In this document: piece by piece, positions 25,021-34,604 of the stretch
Numbering within the stretch: position 1 is the first letter of the stretch
Layout: the number at the start of each line of letters is the position of its first letter
Assembly (NCBI GenBank): GCA_036704045.1
Contig: DATNQM010000036.1
Span: 1-64,000, forward strand
Length of the DNA: 64,000 nucleotides
From: Ancylothrix sp036704045
GTDB lineage: Bacteria > Cyanobacteriota > Cyanobacteriia > Cyanobacteriales > Oscillatoriaceae
Direction: 5' to 3'
Made by a program: the position numbers and the translations under genes
The notes under the pieces: model-generated
What the model saw: only the letters and a program-made list of their open reading frames with translations
Databases searched by the model: none
Told to the model about the DNA's origin: nothing

Positions 25021-26811
25021 ATGAGAATAAACCAAATAAGCGCAGCCCAAGGTAATCTTTTAATTGTTGATGATACGCCCGAAAATTTGGAATTACTGGG
25101 GAAATTTTTAATACCAATGGGTTACACAATTCATCACGCCTTTAATGGAGAAACCGCTTTAAAAATTGCTAAAACAGTCAAGCCAGATTTGATTTTACTT
25201 GATATTATGTTGCCTTTTTTAAATGGCTATCAAGTTTGTCAACTTTTGAAGGCCAATCCTGTCACCGCAGAAATTCCTGTGATTTTTTTAAGTGCTTTGA
25301 ATGAAAGCTTCTATAAAGAAAAAGCCTATGAAGTTGGGGCAGTAGATTATATTACTAACCCTTTTGTAGCTAATGAAATTATCCGAAAAGTTAGAACTCA
25401 ACTTGAGTTTAAAGCAACCAAACAAGAAAATACCTGGTTACAGAATGAACTTATTTCCCAAAAACAAAACTATGAAAATAGTTTAAAAATTGCCTCAGAT
25501 AAAGTAAATTTTTTGCATTGTGATCGACTCACTGGCTTACCAAATCGAGAATTTTTTACAGACTTTTTACAAACTGCACTCAATTGCCTTAAAACAAACC
25601 AAGATTATCAATTTTCTTTGCTATTTTTTGATTGTGACCGCTTTAACATTTTAAACAACTCTTTAGGGGCTAAAATTGGAGATGAATTACTTAAAAGTCT
25701 TGTCAAACGCCTACAAAATTGTCTAAATAAAACTGATGTTTTGGCCCGCATAGATGAAAAAAGATTTGGAATTTTATTAATAGATACCAAAGAAGCTATC
25801 CAGGCAAGCAAAATGGCAAAACAGATTCAAGCAGCACTTACTCAGCCTTTTTATTTGCAAGGATACGAAATTTTTATGACTGCTAGTATTGGAATTGTTG
25901 TGGGAAACACCAGTTATTCTCAACCAGAACATTTAATGAGAGATGCTGAAACTGCTTTAGATCGTGCTCGACAAACTGGCAAAGATCAATATCAAATTTT
26001 TGATCAAACCATGAAAGAGAAAGCTTGTAAATTTTTGCAAGTTGAAATTGAGTTAAGGAGGGCTATTAAACAACAAGAATTTAAATTACATTATCAACCC
26101 ATTATTGATTTAAAAACTGGTTGTATTTCTGGTTTAGAAGCCTTGGTAAGATGGCAGCATCCTGTGCGTGGTTTATTACCACCGGCAGAATTTATTTCCA
26201 TAGCCGAAGAAACTGGTTTAATATCTGATATTGGTAAGTGGGTATTGCGAGAAGCTTGCCACCAACTTAGTGTCTGGCAAAAAGCCGGTCTTGCCGATTC
26301 TTCTCTTACTATCAGTGTAAATTTATCAGCGAGACAATTTAATCAAGTCAATTTAATTGATCAAATTGATCAGGTTTTTGTAGAAACTCAATTGAATCCT
26401 GAATGCTTAAAATTAGAAATTACTGAAAGCGCTATTATGGAAAACACCCAAGCAGCCGCCAAGGTTTTACAACAGCTTAGAGAAAGAAAAATTCAATTAA
26501 GCCTTGATGATTTTGGCATTGGTTATTCTTCTCTTTCTTATTTGCATTCCTTCCCAGTTGATACCATTAAAGTTGATAAATCTTTTGTTGGTTGTTTAGA
26601 CGATAATGACAAAAACTTGGGCTTAGTACCGGCAATTATGTGTATTGCTAAAACAATGGGAATGAGTGTGATTGCCGAAGGAATTGAAACACATCAACAA
26701 CTAAACCATTTGAGAAATTTACAGTGTGATTATTCTCAAGGTTATTTATTCTCTCGACCCTTGGAAGCAGAAAAAATTATTGACTTAATTGCATCTTCTC
26801 CAAAATGGTAA
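25021..26811 (+). CDS. REC-GGDEF-EAL protein, probable c-di-GMP phosphodiesterase with degenerate GGDEF
   Basis: 596 residues from ATG 25021, chosen because it follows a strong SD (GGAAGAGGAA). In-frame ATGs at 24913 and 25000 are possible. The receiver has D17/D18 and phospho-acceptor D61, but the near-invariant lysine is N113 (DYITNPF). The GGDEF domain keeps DRLTGLPNR and FFDCDRF, yet its signature is RIDEKRF instead of RxGGDEF, so it should not make c-di-GMP. The EAL domain looks active: EALVRW, VNLSARQF, KLEITES, LDDFGIGYSS, IKVDKSF and IAEGIET are all present. Predicted function: a phosphorylation- or GTP-modulated c-di-GMP hydrolase. It is followed by a hybrid kinase in the same direction. 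Confidence 0.9.
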   Translation: MRINQISAAQGNLLIVDDTPENLELLGKFLIPMGYTIHHAFNGETALKIAKTVKPDLILLDIMLPFLNGYQVCQLLKANPVTAEIPVIFLSALNESFYKEKAYEVGAVDYITNPFVANEIIRKVRTQLEFKATKQENTWLQNELISQKQNYENSLKIASDKVNFLHCDRLTGLPNREFFTDFLQTALNCLKTNQDYQFSLLFFDCDRFNILNNSLGAKIGDELLKSLVKRLQNCLNKTDVLARIDEKRFGILLIDTKEAIQASKMAKQIQAALTQPFYLQGYEIFMTASIGIVVGNTSYSQPEHLMRDAETALDRARQTGKDQYQIFDQTMKEKACKFLQVEIELRRAIKQQEFKLHYQPIIDLKTGCISGLEALVRWQHPVRGLLPPAEFISIAEETGLISDIGKWVLREACHQLSVWQKAGLADSSLTISVNLSARQFNQVNLIDQIDQVFVETQLNPECLKLEITESAIMENTQAAAKVLQQLRERKIQLSLDDFGIGYSSLSYLHSFPVDTIKVDKSFVGCLDDNDKNLGLVPAIMCIAKTMGMSVIAEGIETHQQLNHLRNLQCDYSQGYLFSRPLEAEKIIDLIASSPKW

Positions 26812-27008
26812 AAACACAATTAAAATAGTAACTCATAAAGCATTAGAGGTAAAAAATGTTTTTCAATTTTCAAATTTCTTAAAAAATTAAAGGACAGATT
26901 CTATTGATATCATCAAGTATTTATTGGGGGCAGCTAAATTTTTTAGAATTTGCTTTAAAATAAGAAAAGCGGCTATTTGACATACTTTACATCCCGATAA
27001 AAGCAGCA

Positions 27009-30000
27009 ATGAACATTTACTCTACCCCTCCTATAAAAGGCAGTATCTTGATCGCAGATGATACCCTTGATAATCTGCGCTTGCTATTTGATATTCTCAC
27101 GCAACAAGGCTATAAAGTCCGAGGAGTTCGCAAAGGGAAAAGAGTATTATCTGCTGCTGAATTATCATCTCCCGATCTAATTTTATTAGATATTGTAATG
27201 CCAGATATGAATGGCTATAAAGTTTGTCAACAACTCAAAGCCTCCATAAAAACCTGTGATATTCCCGTGATTTTTTTAAGTGCGTTAAAAGACACAAATG
27301 AAAAACTAAAAGCCTTTGAGGTAGGAGGTGTAGATTACATTACAAAACCCTTTCAACTCGAAGAAGTTTTAGCAAGAGTAGAAAATCAATTAAGGTTAAA
27401 ACGTCTCCAAGAACAACTAAGTGAACAAAACAGCCAATTGCAGCAAGAAATTGCTGAACGTCAATTATTAGAAGAAAAATTACATTCTTCAGAAATAGAA
27501 ATTAGAAATTTTTTTGAAACAATGAACGATGTGGTGTTAATCCTTAATACCGAAGATGAAAGTGTAAAAATTGCCCCAACTAATACGGCTCGATTTTACC
27601 CGCCAGAAGTAGATATTTTAAACTTAACTATTGAGCAATTTTTTTCAGATGAAAAAGCACCAGTTTTTAAAAAACAAGTAGAAAAAGCTTTATCGGAGCA
27701 AAAACTTGTTAATTTTGAGTACAGTTTAGAAGCCAAAGGCGAGAAATTTTGGTTTACAGCCAGCATCACCCCTACCTCCAAAAATACTGTTACCTGGGTA
27801 GGGCGTGATATTCGAGATCGCAAAAAAATAGAAGCAGCCTTACAACACAGTGAAAAGCGATTTAGAAGTTTAGTAGAAAATATACCAGGAGTGATTTATC
27901 GCTGCGCTTGGGATCACAATTGGACAATGCAATTTATTAGCGATGAAGTCGAAGAAATGACCGGTTATCCCGCCAGTGATTTTATAAAAAACAATGTCAG
28001 AAGTTGGGCAAGTATTATTCATCCAGATGACAAAGAAAATATAGAACAAGTTATTTATAAATCTGTACAAATTAAACAACCATTTGTTTTAGAATATCGT
28101 ATTTTTAATGCTACCGGGAGTATTCTTTGGGTTTATGAAAAAGGGCAACTTTCTTTTCAATCAGACAATTTACTCTGTCTTGACGGGGCAATTTTTGATA
28201 TTACTAAACGCAAAAAACAAGAAAAAGCTTTACAATTAATTGTCGAAGGAACAGCCGCCCAAACAGGCTTAGAATTTTTCCGCTCTTGTGTTCGTTATTT
28301 AGCTATTGTATTACGGGTACGTTATGCCATTGTGACCCACAAAATAAAAAAAACTACCAAAGTTCGTACCTTAGCATTTTGGCTCGGAGAAACTTGGAGT
28401 AATGACCTTGAATATGACTTTGGTAGCACACCTTGTGAAAGAGTTTTAGCTGGCCAATGTTGCTACTATCCTGATAACCTTCAAACCAACTTTCCCCAAG
28501 ATCAAGAATTAATAGATTTAGGAGTAGTAAGCTACTTAGGAATACCCTTGCTAGGCTCCAATAACGAAGTTTTAGGACATTTATGTGTAATGGATACCAA
28601 ACCAATGAAAAATGACCCAAACCAGCAGTTAATTTTGCGAATTTTTGCCGCTAGAGCCGGTGCAGAACTAGAAAGAAAACTAGCAGAGCAAGCCTTAGAA
28701 TACCGGGCCAAAATGGACAATTATCTTAGCAATATTTCCCGTGCCTTTCTTGACAGAGACTTTGAATCAGCCCTCAACTTAATTTTAAAAATTTTAGCAG
28801 AAGCTACAGACAGTGAACGCAGTTATTTAATTCGTTATTCAGAGCGCAAAACTCATTGGAGTATCACCCATGAATGGTATGCAGAAACAGTTGCTCCTGC
28901 TGCACCAATTTTACAAAATATCTCCGTTTATGCGGCCCCTTGGATTTATAATCAACTAAACAATAAAACCGTTATTAATATTTCTAAAATATCTGAATTA
29001 CCTACCGAAGCCAACGCTGAGCGTGCTATTTTAGAAAATCTCTCTATACAATCTTTAATTAACATTCCCCTCCTTCACAGAAATGAACTTATTGGCTGCT
29101 TAGGAGTAGATGCGGTACGAAGTGCCAAAACTTGGAGCGAACAAGAAATTAACTTATTAAAAGTTGCAGGAGAAATTATTACAATTGCCCTTGCTCGTCA
29201 CGAAGCCGAACTTGCCCAACAAAACGCCGCCGAAGTCGCGTTAGCTGCTAATAAAGCTAAAAGTGAATTTCTTGCCAATATGAGCCACGAACTTCGGACA
29301 CCCCTAACAGCAATTCTCGGTCTTTCTGAAGCTTTACGAGATGAAGTTTTTGGGCCTTTAACTACCAAACAACATCAAAAATTAGCAACTATTGAACAAA
29401 GCGGCCAACATTTATTAGAACTAATTAATGACGTTCTTGATTTAGCAAAAATTGAATCAGGAAAAATGGATTTACAAATGGCAAATACCGATATTCTCGG
29501 TTTATGCCAAGCCAGTTTAGCCTTTGTAAGACAACAAGCCTATCAAAAACAAATTAAACTCAGTTCACAAATTTCTCCTCACATCAAACAAGTAGAACTA
29601 GACGAGCGCCGCATTCGTCAAGTATTGATTAACTTACTCAGTAATGCTGTAAAATTTACCCCCGAAGGCGGTCAAGTTTGGATAGAAGTTGATGGCAATT
29701 TAGAACAAGAAATTTTAACCTTTACCATTGCAGACACCGGTATTGGTATTTCCCAAGAAAATATTACCAAACTGTTTAAACCTTTCGTTCAATTAGACAG
29801 TTCCTTTACTCGTCGTTATGCCGGTACTGGTTTAGGTTTAGCATTAGTACGGCAAGTCGTAGAATTGCACGGTGGCAGTGTATCCCTAGAAAGTGAAATC
29901 GGCCAAGGAAGTCGCTTTACAGTCTCTTTACCCTGGAAATTAGAAGCTAAAAAATCCTTAATTGAACCATCAACTTTAGCCAACTTAGCCATTAACTTAG

Positions 30001-30779
30001 ATACAGTTTTAATTGTTGAAGACTCTCCCCCCGCAGCCGAACAAATAGCTCTTTATTTATCACAACTCAACGTAAGAAAATGCGAAATTCATTCCTTGGG
30101 AACCGGCACAGTTGAAGAAGCAATAAAAACAAATCCAGATGCAATAATTTTAGATTTACAACTCCCAGATCGTTCCGGTTGGGATGTTTTATCACAACTC
30201 AAAACCGAACCTCGTACCCAAAATATCCCCGTTTTAATTGTTTCTGTCGCTGATGAACCGGCCAAAATTAAACAATATACCGGCCCCTCTGAATACTTAC
30301 TTAAACCTTTCTCTGCCTACCAATTTCAAATCGCTTTACGAAAATTACTTGCCTTAGCAACCAAAGAAAAAACGCCTTTACCACTTCCTCAAAATGACTT
30401 ACCTTTAATTTTATTGGCCGAAGATAATGAAGCAAATATTAATACCATTGTAGAATATTTAGAAATTAGAGGTTATCGTCTGGCAACTGCTTTTAATGGT
30501 GTAGAAGCAGTGCAAATGACTCAACAATTAAAACCCGATTTAGTATTAATGGATATTCAAATGCCAGAAATGGATGGTTTACAAGCAACCCGCCTTCTCC
30601 GCGCTACTCCAGAATTTACAAAAATGCCTATAATTGCTCTAACTTCCCTTGCAATGCCTGGAGATCGAGAAAAATGTTTTGAGGCTGGAGTCAATGAATA
30701 TCTGGCAAAACCTGTAAGCTTAAAAAAGCTAGTTGAAACAATTACCCAGCACCTTGCTGTCTACAAAACTAACCCTTAA
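27009..30779 (+). CDS. Multidomain hybrid histidine kinase (REC-PAS-PAS-GAF-GAF-HisKA-HATPase-REC-REC)
   Basis: A soluble 1256-residue kinase. An N-terminal receiver (D61 in LILLDIVMPD, K113 in ITKPF) is followed by a coiled coil and two PAS domains (~160-272 and ~280-402, each ending in a D-I-x-x-R/K-K PAC-like motif). Two GAF domains follow (~405-560 and ~585-735). HisKA has H760 in NMSHELRTPL, and the HATPase has N, G1 (ADTGIGIS) and G2 (GTGLGLAL) boxes. Two C-terminal receivers have aspartates in AIILDLQLPD and LVLMDIQMPE. With three receivers it is a phosphorelay hub. The next gene, 12 bp on, is a stand-alone receiver and a likely partner. The signal cannot be inferred; no bilin-binding Cys was identified in the GAFs. 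Confidence 0.92.
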   Translation: MNIYSTPPIKGSILIADDTLDNLRLLFDILTQQGYKVRGVRKGKRVLSAAELSSPDLILLDIVMPDMNGYKVCQQLKASIKTCDIPVIFLSALKDTNEKLKAFEVGGVDYITKPFQLEEVLARVENQLRLKRLQEQLSEQNSQLQQEIAERQLLEEKLHSSEIEIRNFFETMNDVVLILNTEDESVKIAPTNTARFYPPEVDILNLTIEQFFSDEKAPVFKKQVEKALSEQKLVNFEYSLEAKGEKFWFTASITPTSKNTVTWVGRDIRDRKKIEAALQHSEKRFRSLVENIPGVIYRCAWDHNWTMQFISDEVEEMTGYPASDFIKNNVRSWASIIHPDDKENIEQVIYKSVQIKQPFVLEYRIFNATGSILWVYEKGQLSFQSDNLLCLDGAIFDITKRKKQEKALQLIVEGTAAQTGLEFFRSCVRYLAIVLRVRYAIVTHKIKKTTKVRTLAFWLGETWSNDLEYDFGSTPCERVLAGQCCYYPDNLQTNFPQDQELIDLGVVSYLGIPLLGSNNEVLGHLCVMDTKPMKNDPNQQLILRIFAARAGAELERKLAEQALEYRAKMDNYLSNISRAFLDRDFESALNLILKILAEATDSERSYLIRYSERKTHWSITHEWYAETVAPAAPILQNISVYAAPWIYNQLNNKTVINISKISELPTEANAERAILENLSIQSLINIPLLHRNELIGCLGVDAVRSAKTWSEQEINLLKVAGEIITIALARHEAELAQQNAAEVALAANKAKSEFLANMSHELRTPLTAILGLSEALRDEVFGPLTTKQHQKLATIEQSGQHLLELINDVLDLAKIESGKMDLQMANTDILGLCQASLAFVRQQAYQKQIKLSSQISPHIKQVELDERRIRQVLINLLSNAVKFTPEGGQVWIEVDGNLEQEILTFTIADTGIGISQENITKLFKPFVQLDSSFTRRYAGTGLGLALVRQVVELHGGSVSLESEIGQGSRFTVSLPWKLEAKKSLIEPSTLANLAINLDTVLIVEDSPPAAEQIALYLSQLNVRKCEIHSLGTGTVEEAIKTNPDAIILDLQLPDRSGWDVLSQLKTEPRTQNIPVLIVSVADEPAKIKQYTGPSEYLLKPFSAYQFQIALRKLLALATKEKTPLPLPQNDLPLILLAEDNEANINTIVEYLEIRGYRLATAFNGVEAVQMTQQLKPDLVLMDIQMPEMDGLQATRLLRATPEFTKMPIIALTSLAMPGDREKCFEAGVNEYLAKPVSLKKLVETITQHLAVYKTNP

Positions 30780-30791
30780 TTCTTCGTGGTT

Positions 30792-31289
30792 ATGCCAAAT
30801 TCAACACCTCCAACAAATTCTTCTTCCCAAGAAACTCCTCTAAGCCAACGAAAACTCCGCATTTTAGTAATTGATGATGAAGAAAGCATTTTTGAAGTCA
30901 TCGAAGCATTACTCTATAGAGAAGGTTATGAATTTAACTATTTTTCCAGTGGAATAGAAGCCTTAACCAAAATAGATGACATTCAACCCGACGTAATTTT
31001 ACTCGATTTAATGATGCCAGAAATGGATGGCATCGAAACTTGTCAGCAAATAAAATCCCATGAACGTTGGTGTCCAATTCCAATTATTATGGTAACAGCC
31101 TTAAGTTCTAAAGAAGACTTAGCCCGTTGTCTTGAAGCTGGTGCAGATGATTTTTTATCTAAACCAATTAATAGTATTGAATTGCGGGCAAGGGTTCGTT
31201 CAATGTTACGAATTAAACTGCAATACGATGCCCTTGCAGCTACTCAACAAATACGAACACTTAACCTTTTTAATGCTTTTTTAACTTAA
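30792..31289 (+). CDS. Response regulator receiver protein
   Basis: 165 residues from ATG 30792; a GTG two codons upstream at 30786 is the alternative. A ~20-residue Ser/Pro/Thr-rich N-terminus precedes one receiver domain with the DDE triad in VIDDEE, phospho-acceptor D72 in VILLDLMMPE, VTALS and K124 in FLSKPI. The C-terminal ~25 residues are helical (LQYDALAATQQIRTL) and carry no DNA-binding or enzymatic domain. It is placed 12 nt after the hybrid kinase stop, so it is co-transcribed with it and is likely its phosphate partner. The acetyltransferase gene starts 6 nt after its stop. Confidence 0.88.
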   Translation: MPNSTPPTNSSSQETPLSQRKLRILVIDDEESIFEVIEALLYREGYEFNYFSSGIEALTKIDDIQPDVILLDLMMPEMDGIETCQQIKSHERWCPIPIIMVTALSSKEDLARCLEAGADDFLSKPINSIELRARVRSMLRIKLQYDALAATQQIRTLNLFNAFLT

Positions 31290-31295
31290 AAAACT

Positions 31296-31931
31296 ATGAC
31301 ACAAAATTACGGCCCCAATCCCAATAAACCCTATCCAATGGCAGACCACCGGCGCGTCTGTTTTATCAAAAATTTTCTAAAATCACCCAATATTATTGTC
31401 GGAGATTATTCTTACTATGACGATCCCATTGACCCAGAAAATTTTGAAAAAAACGTCCTCTACAACTATGGGCCCGAAAAATTAATTATCGGAAAATTCT
31501 GCGCCCTGGCTACAAATGTTAAGTTTATTATGAACGGCGCAAATCACAAACTTGATGGAATTTCTACTTATCCATTTCCGGTTTTTGGCCAAGGTTGGGA
31601 AACAGCAATGGATAAATTAATGTCGTTGCCAGGGCGAGGAGATACGGTGATTGGTAATGATGTTTGGATAGGCTATGAATCTGTGATTATGCCTGGAGTT
31701 TCTATTGGTGATGGGGCTATTATTGCCGCAAAATCAGTTGTTGTGAATGACGTGCCGGCTTATACAGTTTTTGGTGGCAACCCAGCCCGCAAAATTAAGC
31801 AGAGATTTAGCGATTTAGAAATAGAAACTTTGCTACAAATTCGTTGGTGGGATTGGGAAATAGAAAAAATTACTCGCAATATTCCTATTATTATGGAGGG
31901 AAATATTCAAGCTTTGATAGATGCTGAATAA
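31296..31931 (+). CDS. CatB/Vat-like hexapeptide-repeat O-acetyltransferase
   Basis: 211 residues with a left-handed beta-helix built from hexapeptide repeats (IGKFCALATNV; VIGNDVWIGYESVIMPGVSI; IIAAKSVVVNDV). It matches the xenobiotic acyltransferase subgroup: catalytic H84 lies in MNGANHKLDG, the FGGNPARKIKQRF cap closes the coil, and a C-terminal RWWDWEIEKI segment follows. Such acetyl-CoA-dependent trimers modify chloramphenicol or streptogramin A, but many environmental members have unknown native acceptors. It starts 6 nt after the response regulator and probably shares its transcript. Resistance should not be assumed. Confidence 0.9.
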   Translation: MTQNYGPNPNKPYPMADHRRVCFIKNFLKSPNIIVGDYSYYDDPIDPENFEKNVLYNYGPEKLIIGKFCALATNVKFIMNGANHKLDGISTYPFPVFGQGWETAMDKLMSLPGRGDTVIGNDVWIGYESVIMPGVSIGDGAIIAAKSVVVNDVPAYTVFGGNPARKIKQRFSDLEIETLLQIRWWDWEIEKITRNIPIIMEGNIQALIDAE

Positions 31932-32001
31932 AAGTTAACAGTATTTGTGCAAGCTGAGGTTAAAAAATTGAAGAAATAAAAGCTTAAATTTAGAAAGCTA
32001 A

Positions 32002-32036
32002 AAAAGGCCGGTGCAGCTTCAAAACACCGGCCTTTT
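32002..32036. terminator. Strong bidirectional terminator after the acetyltransferase gene
   Basis: A perfect 12-bp stem: AAAAGGCCGGTG (32002-32013) and CACCGGCCTTTT (32025-32036) with an 11-nt loop. It lies 70 nt after the rightward stop and 140 nt from the stop of the leftward DUF6335 gene. Confidence 0.8.
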
Positions 32037-32176
32037 CAAAAAAATTAACCCTGCTGAAAAATCCACAAAACAAAAATTATATCTCTATTTATCTGCGTTA
32101 AAAAAACGAAACATCAGAAAAAAAACTCCTTCAAATCTTCTAACTTTCTAAATTTTTCCAAGTTTAAAAACCTAAA

Positions 32177-32587
32177 CTAATCCCGCCTTTCCTCATAATC
32201 TTCGGAAGCCCTAGGGTCTAATTCCCATCTCTTATCATCGCGTTCTTCCAATATATCAACAGTACGCAAATAAGCCCGGTCATCCATTTCTAAACCTACC
32301 GCAACCGCTAAATCTTCCACAACATTTTGATCGGGTGTTGCCACAGTACCACCAACCGCTTCATCCCCCACATTTGCCTGATCCCAAGCCGCATCAATAT
32401 CCCCACCAGTTAACTCAGGACTCAGCGAGTTATATTGCGCCATTTCCTTACGCATTCTGCGGGCACCATTCATCCCCGGTTCTTCCTTAACTCCAGTACC
32501 ATAAGACTCTGTAATTTCTTGCAGTAAATCCCCAGAATCTTGTTTATTTTCTGTTGCCGGCACAACTTTTTTTTCTTTATCTACCAT
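32177..32587 (-). CDS. DUF6335 family protein
   Basis: 136 residues, highly acidic and charged, without hydrophobic segments. It matches the cyanobacterial DUF6335 family: ITESYGTGVKEEPGMNGARR near the N-terminus, LSPELTGGDIDAAWDQANVG in the centre, TVATPDQNVVEDLAVAVGLE, and a C-terminal WELDPRASEDYEER. The composition suggests a soluble, possibly partly disordered protein. No function is known. It starts at ATG 32587, and the next leftward gene upstream (sdhA) ends about 110 bp away. Confidence 0.82.
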   Translation of the reverse strand: MVDKEKKVVPATENKQDSGDLLQEITESYGTGVKEEPGMNGARRMRKEMAQYNSLSPELTGGDIDAAWDQANVGDEAVGGTVATPDQNVVEDLAVAVGLEMDDRAYLRTVDILEERDDKRWELDPRASEDYEERRD

Positions 32588-32695
32588 GATTTTTTCCTGA
32601 AAATTTTTTATTTCTATAAAAAAACATATCCTATTTGCCAGATAGTGAAATCTGCAAATAGGAATAAATTGGAACTTAACACTCCCTATCCAAAA

Positions 32696-34423
32696 TTAAT
32701 ACTTGCGTTCCTGCGGTTGAAACAGCGTAATCGTAACCGGCCGGTATTGTAAATCAATCCCCGCTGGCGAATAATAAGCAAAAGTATGTTTCAAGAAATT
32801 AATATCATCCCGTTCGCTAAAATCCTCACGAGAATGAGCACCACGACTTTCTTTGCGGTTCAAAGCCGAAGTCAAAATCATCTTGCCAACAATCATCAAA
32901 TTTCTCAACTCAATTGCCTCAAGAATCTCCGTATTCCAGCAACTTCCCTTATCATCTAAATAAATTTTTTGGTATTGTTGCTGGAGTTCTTCCAGTTGCT
33001 TTAACCCTTCTTCCATCACCTCCTCTGTGCGAAATACCCCGCAATGTTGCGTCATACAATCTTGAAAATCTTGGCGCAATTTACCAATCCTAATTTCTCC
33101 ATTTTGATTAAACAAAGCTTGCATTTGTTTAACCGCAGCAGTTAAATAACGTTGTTCATCAACTTGAGGAAGTTTGCGATTTTGCACATATTCAGCAATC
33201 GCAGCCCCGGTACGTTTGCCATAAACAACACATTCCAAAAGCGAATTACTCCCTAGCCGGTTTGCACCATGAACCGAGACACAAGCTGCTTCACCGGCCG
33301 CAAAAAATCCCTCAACAAAACCATCAGGCCCACTGCGAACTTTGCCATCCACATTAACAGGAATTCCCCCCATAGAATAGTGAACAGTAGGACGAACCGG
33401 CATCGGTTTTTCCACCGCATCAATACCAACAAGCCGGTGTGCTTCTTCCCAAGCAAAAGGAACCCGCAACATAATTTTTTCGCGTCCCATGTGTCGCAAA
33501 TCTAAATAAACAAAAGGCCCGCCGGCACTACCATCGGGATGTATTCCACGACCGGCCCGAATTTCTTTTGTAATAGCGCGAGAAGTAATATCACGAGGGG
33601 CTAATTCCATGCGACTAGGTGCATAATTTGCCATAAAACGTTCGCCTTCGCTATTAATTAAATAAGCCCCTTCTCCGCGTACAGCTTCGGAAATTAAGAC
33701 GCCGGCAGGATAGAGGCCGGTGGGATGAAATTGCACAAACTCCATATCTTCAAGGGGAACACCGGCCAACGCTGACATCGCCAAACCGTCGCCGGTGGAA
33801 GCAAAATCATTTGAAGTAGTGTTATAAACTCGACCATAACCGCCGGTAGCAAACATCACGGCCTTAGCACGAACAACAGCTAATTTGCCATCTTTGATGC
33901 GATACATAACCACACCTTTTGCTTGAGAATCTTCAAGAATAAGCTGCATCACATACCATTCATCATAAATATGTACGCCATAGCGGCGTAAATTGTTAAC
34001 TAATTCGTGCAAAATCGCGTGGCCGGTTTTATCTGCTGCATAACAAGTTCGATTGTGAGAATGCCCACCAAAAGCTCTTTGTGCGATACGTCCATCCGGC
34101 AAACGTGAGAATAAAACACCCATGTGTTCAAGGTCAATCACCACATCTGGCGCTTCTTTGGCCAGAAGTTCCACACCATCTTGGTCTGCGAGATAATCGG
34201 AACCTTTAACGGTATCAAAGGCGTGGGCTTTCCAGCTATCTTCTGTATCAACATTTTTGAGACTGGCGGCCATACCACCTTGTGCGGCTACAGAGTGAGA
34301 GCGGATCGGGTGAGTTTTGGCAACAACGGCGATGCTGAGTTTGGGGTCTGTGCGGGCGATTTCAACAGCGGCGCGACAGCCGGCCAAACCACCGCCAACA
34401 ATAATAACGTCGTGTTCTAACAT
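32696..34423 (-). CDS. sdhA: Succinate dehydrogenase / fumarate reductase flavoprotein subunit
   Basis: The 575-residue FAD subunit of complex II, which oxidises succinate to fumarate at the thylakoid membrane and feeds the plastoquinone pool. It has the Rossmann motif VIIVGGGLAGCRAA, the FAD-linking histidine H43 in RSHSVAAQGG, HSHNRTCYAADKTGH, the substrate-binding FVQFHPTGL, the catalytic arginine in LAPRDITSRAI, and HYSMGGIPVN. Full length. sdhB and membrane anchors are not adjacent, as is usual in cyanobacteria where the subunits are scattered. The ATG at 34423 is preceded by AGAGGAATC on its strand. Confidence 0.95.
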   Translation of the reverse strand: MLEHDVIIVGGGLAGCRAAVEIARTDPKLSIAVVAKTHPIRSHSVAAQGGMAASLKNVDTEDSWKAHAFDTVKGSDYLADQDGVELLAKEAPDVVIDLEHMGVLFSRLPDGRIAQRAFGGHSHNRTCYAADKTGHAILHELVNNLRRYGVHIYDEWYVMQLILEDSQAKGVVMYRIKDGKLAVVRAKAVMFATGGYGRVYNTTSNDFASTGDGLAMSALAGVPLEDMEFVQFHPTGLYPAGVLISEAVRGEGAYLINSEGERFMANYAPSRMELAPRDITSRAITKEIRAGRGIHPDGSAGGPFVYLDLRHMGREKIMLRVPFAWEEAHRLVGIDAVEKPMPVRPTVHYSMGGIPVNVDGKVRSGPDGFVEGFFAAGEAACVSVHGANRLGSNSLLECVVYGKRTGAAIAEYVQNRKLPQVDEQRYLTAAVKQMQALFNQNGEIRIGKLRQDFQDCMTQHCGVFRTEEVMEEGLKQLEELQQQYQKIYLDDKGSCWNTEILEAIELRNLMIVGKMILTSALNRKESRGAHSREDFSERDDINFLKHTFAYYSPAGIDLQYRPVTITLFQPQERKY

Positions 34424-34467
34424 GATTCCTCTCGGATTTTTCTACTTTTTATATAGTCGCTTAAACA

Positions 34468-34500
34468 AAAAAATTCCCCACCAAAAGGTAGGGAAGTTTT
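34468..34500 (-). terminator. Rho-independent terminator after the small membrane protein gene
   Basis: TTCCCCACC (34474-34482) and GGTAGGGAA (34487-34495) pair with one C-A mismatch around an AAAA loop. On the minus strand the hairpin is followed by TTTTTTTG. It separates the small membrane protein gene from sdhA. Confidence 0.7.
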
Positions 34501-34604
34501 TATAAATCTGTCCTTTGTCATTACTCCTTAAAATGCTAATGCGCCATAGGCCGTTCCCCTGCTGCGGCCCTGTAACCTCTTGTATCCACCGAAAAATGAT
34601 AATT

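Noticed and set aside
31296..31931. Reading the CatB/Vat-like acetyltransferase as an antibiotic-resistance gene
   Set aside because: Only the superfamily is visible; many environmental members have other substrates and no mobile context is present.
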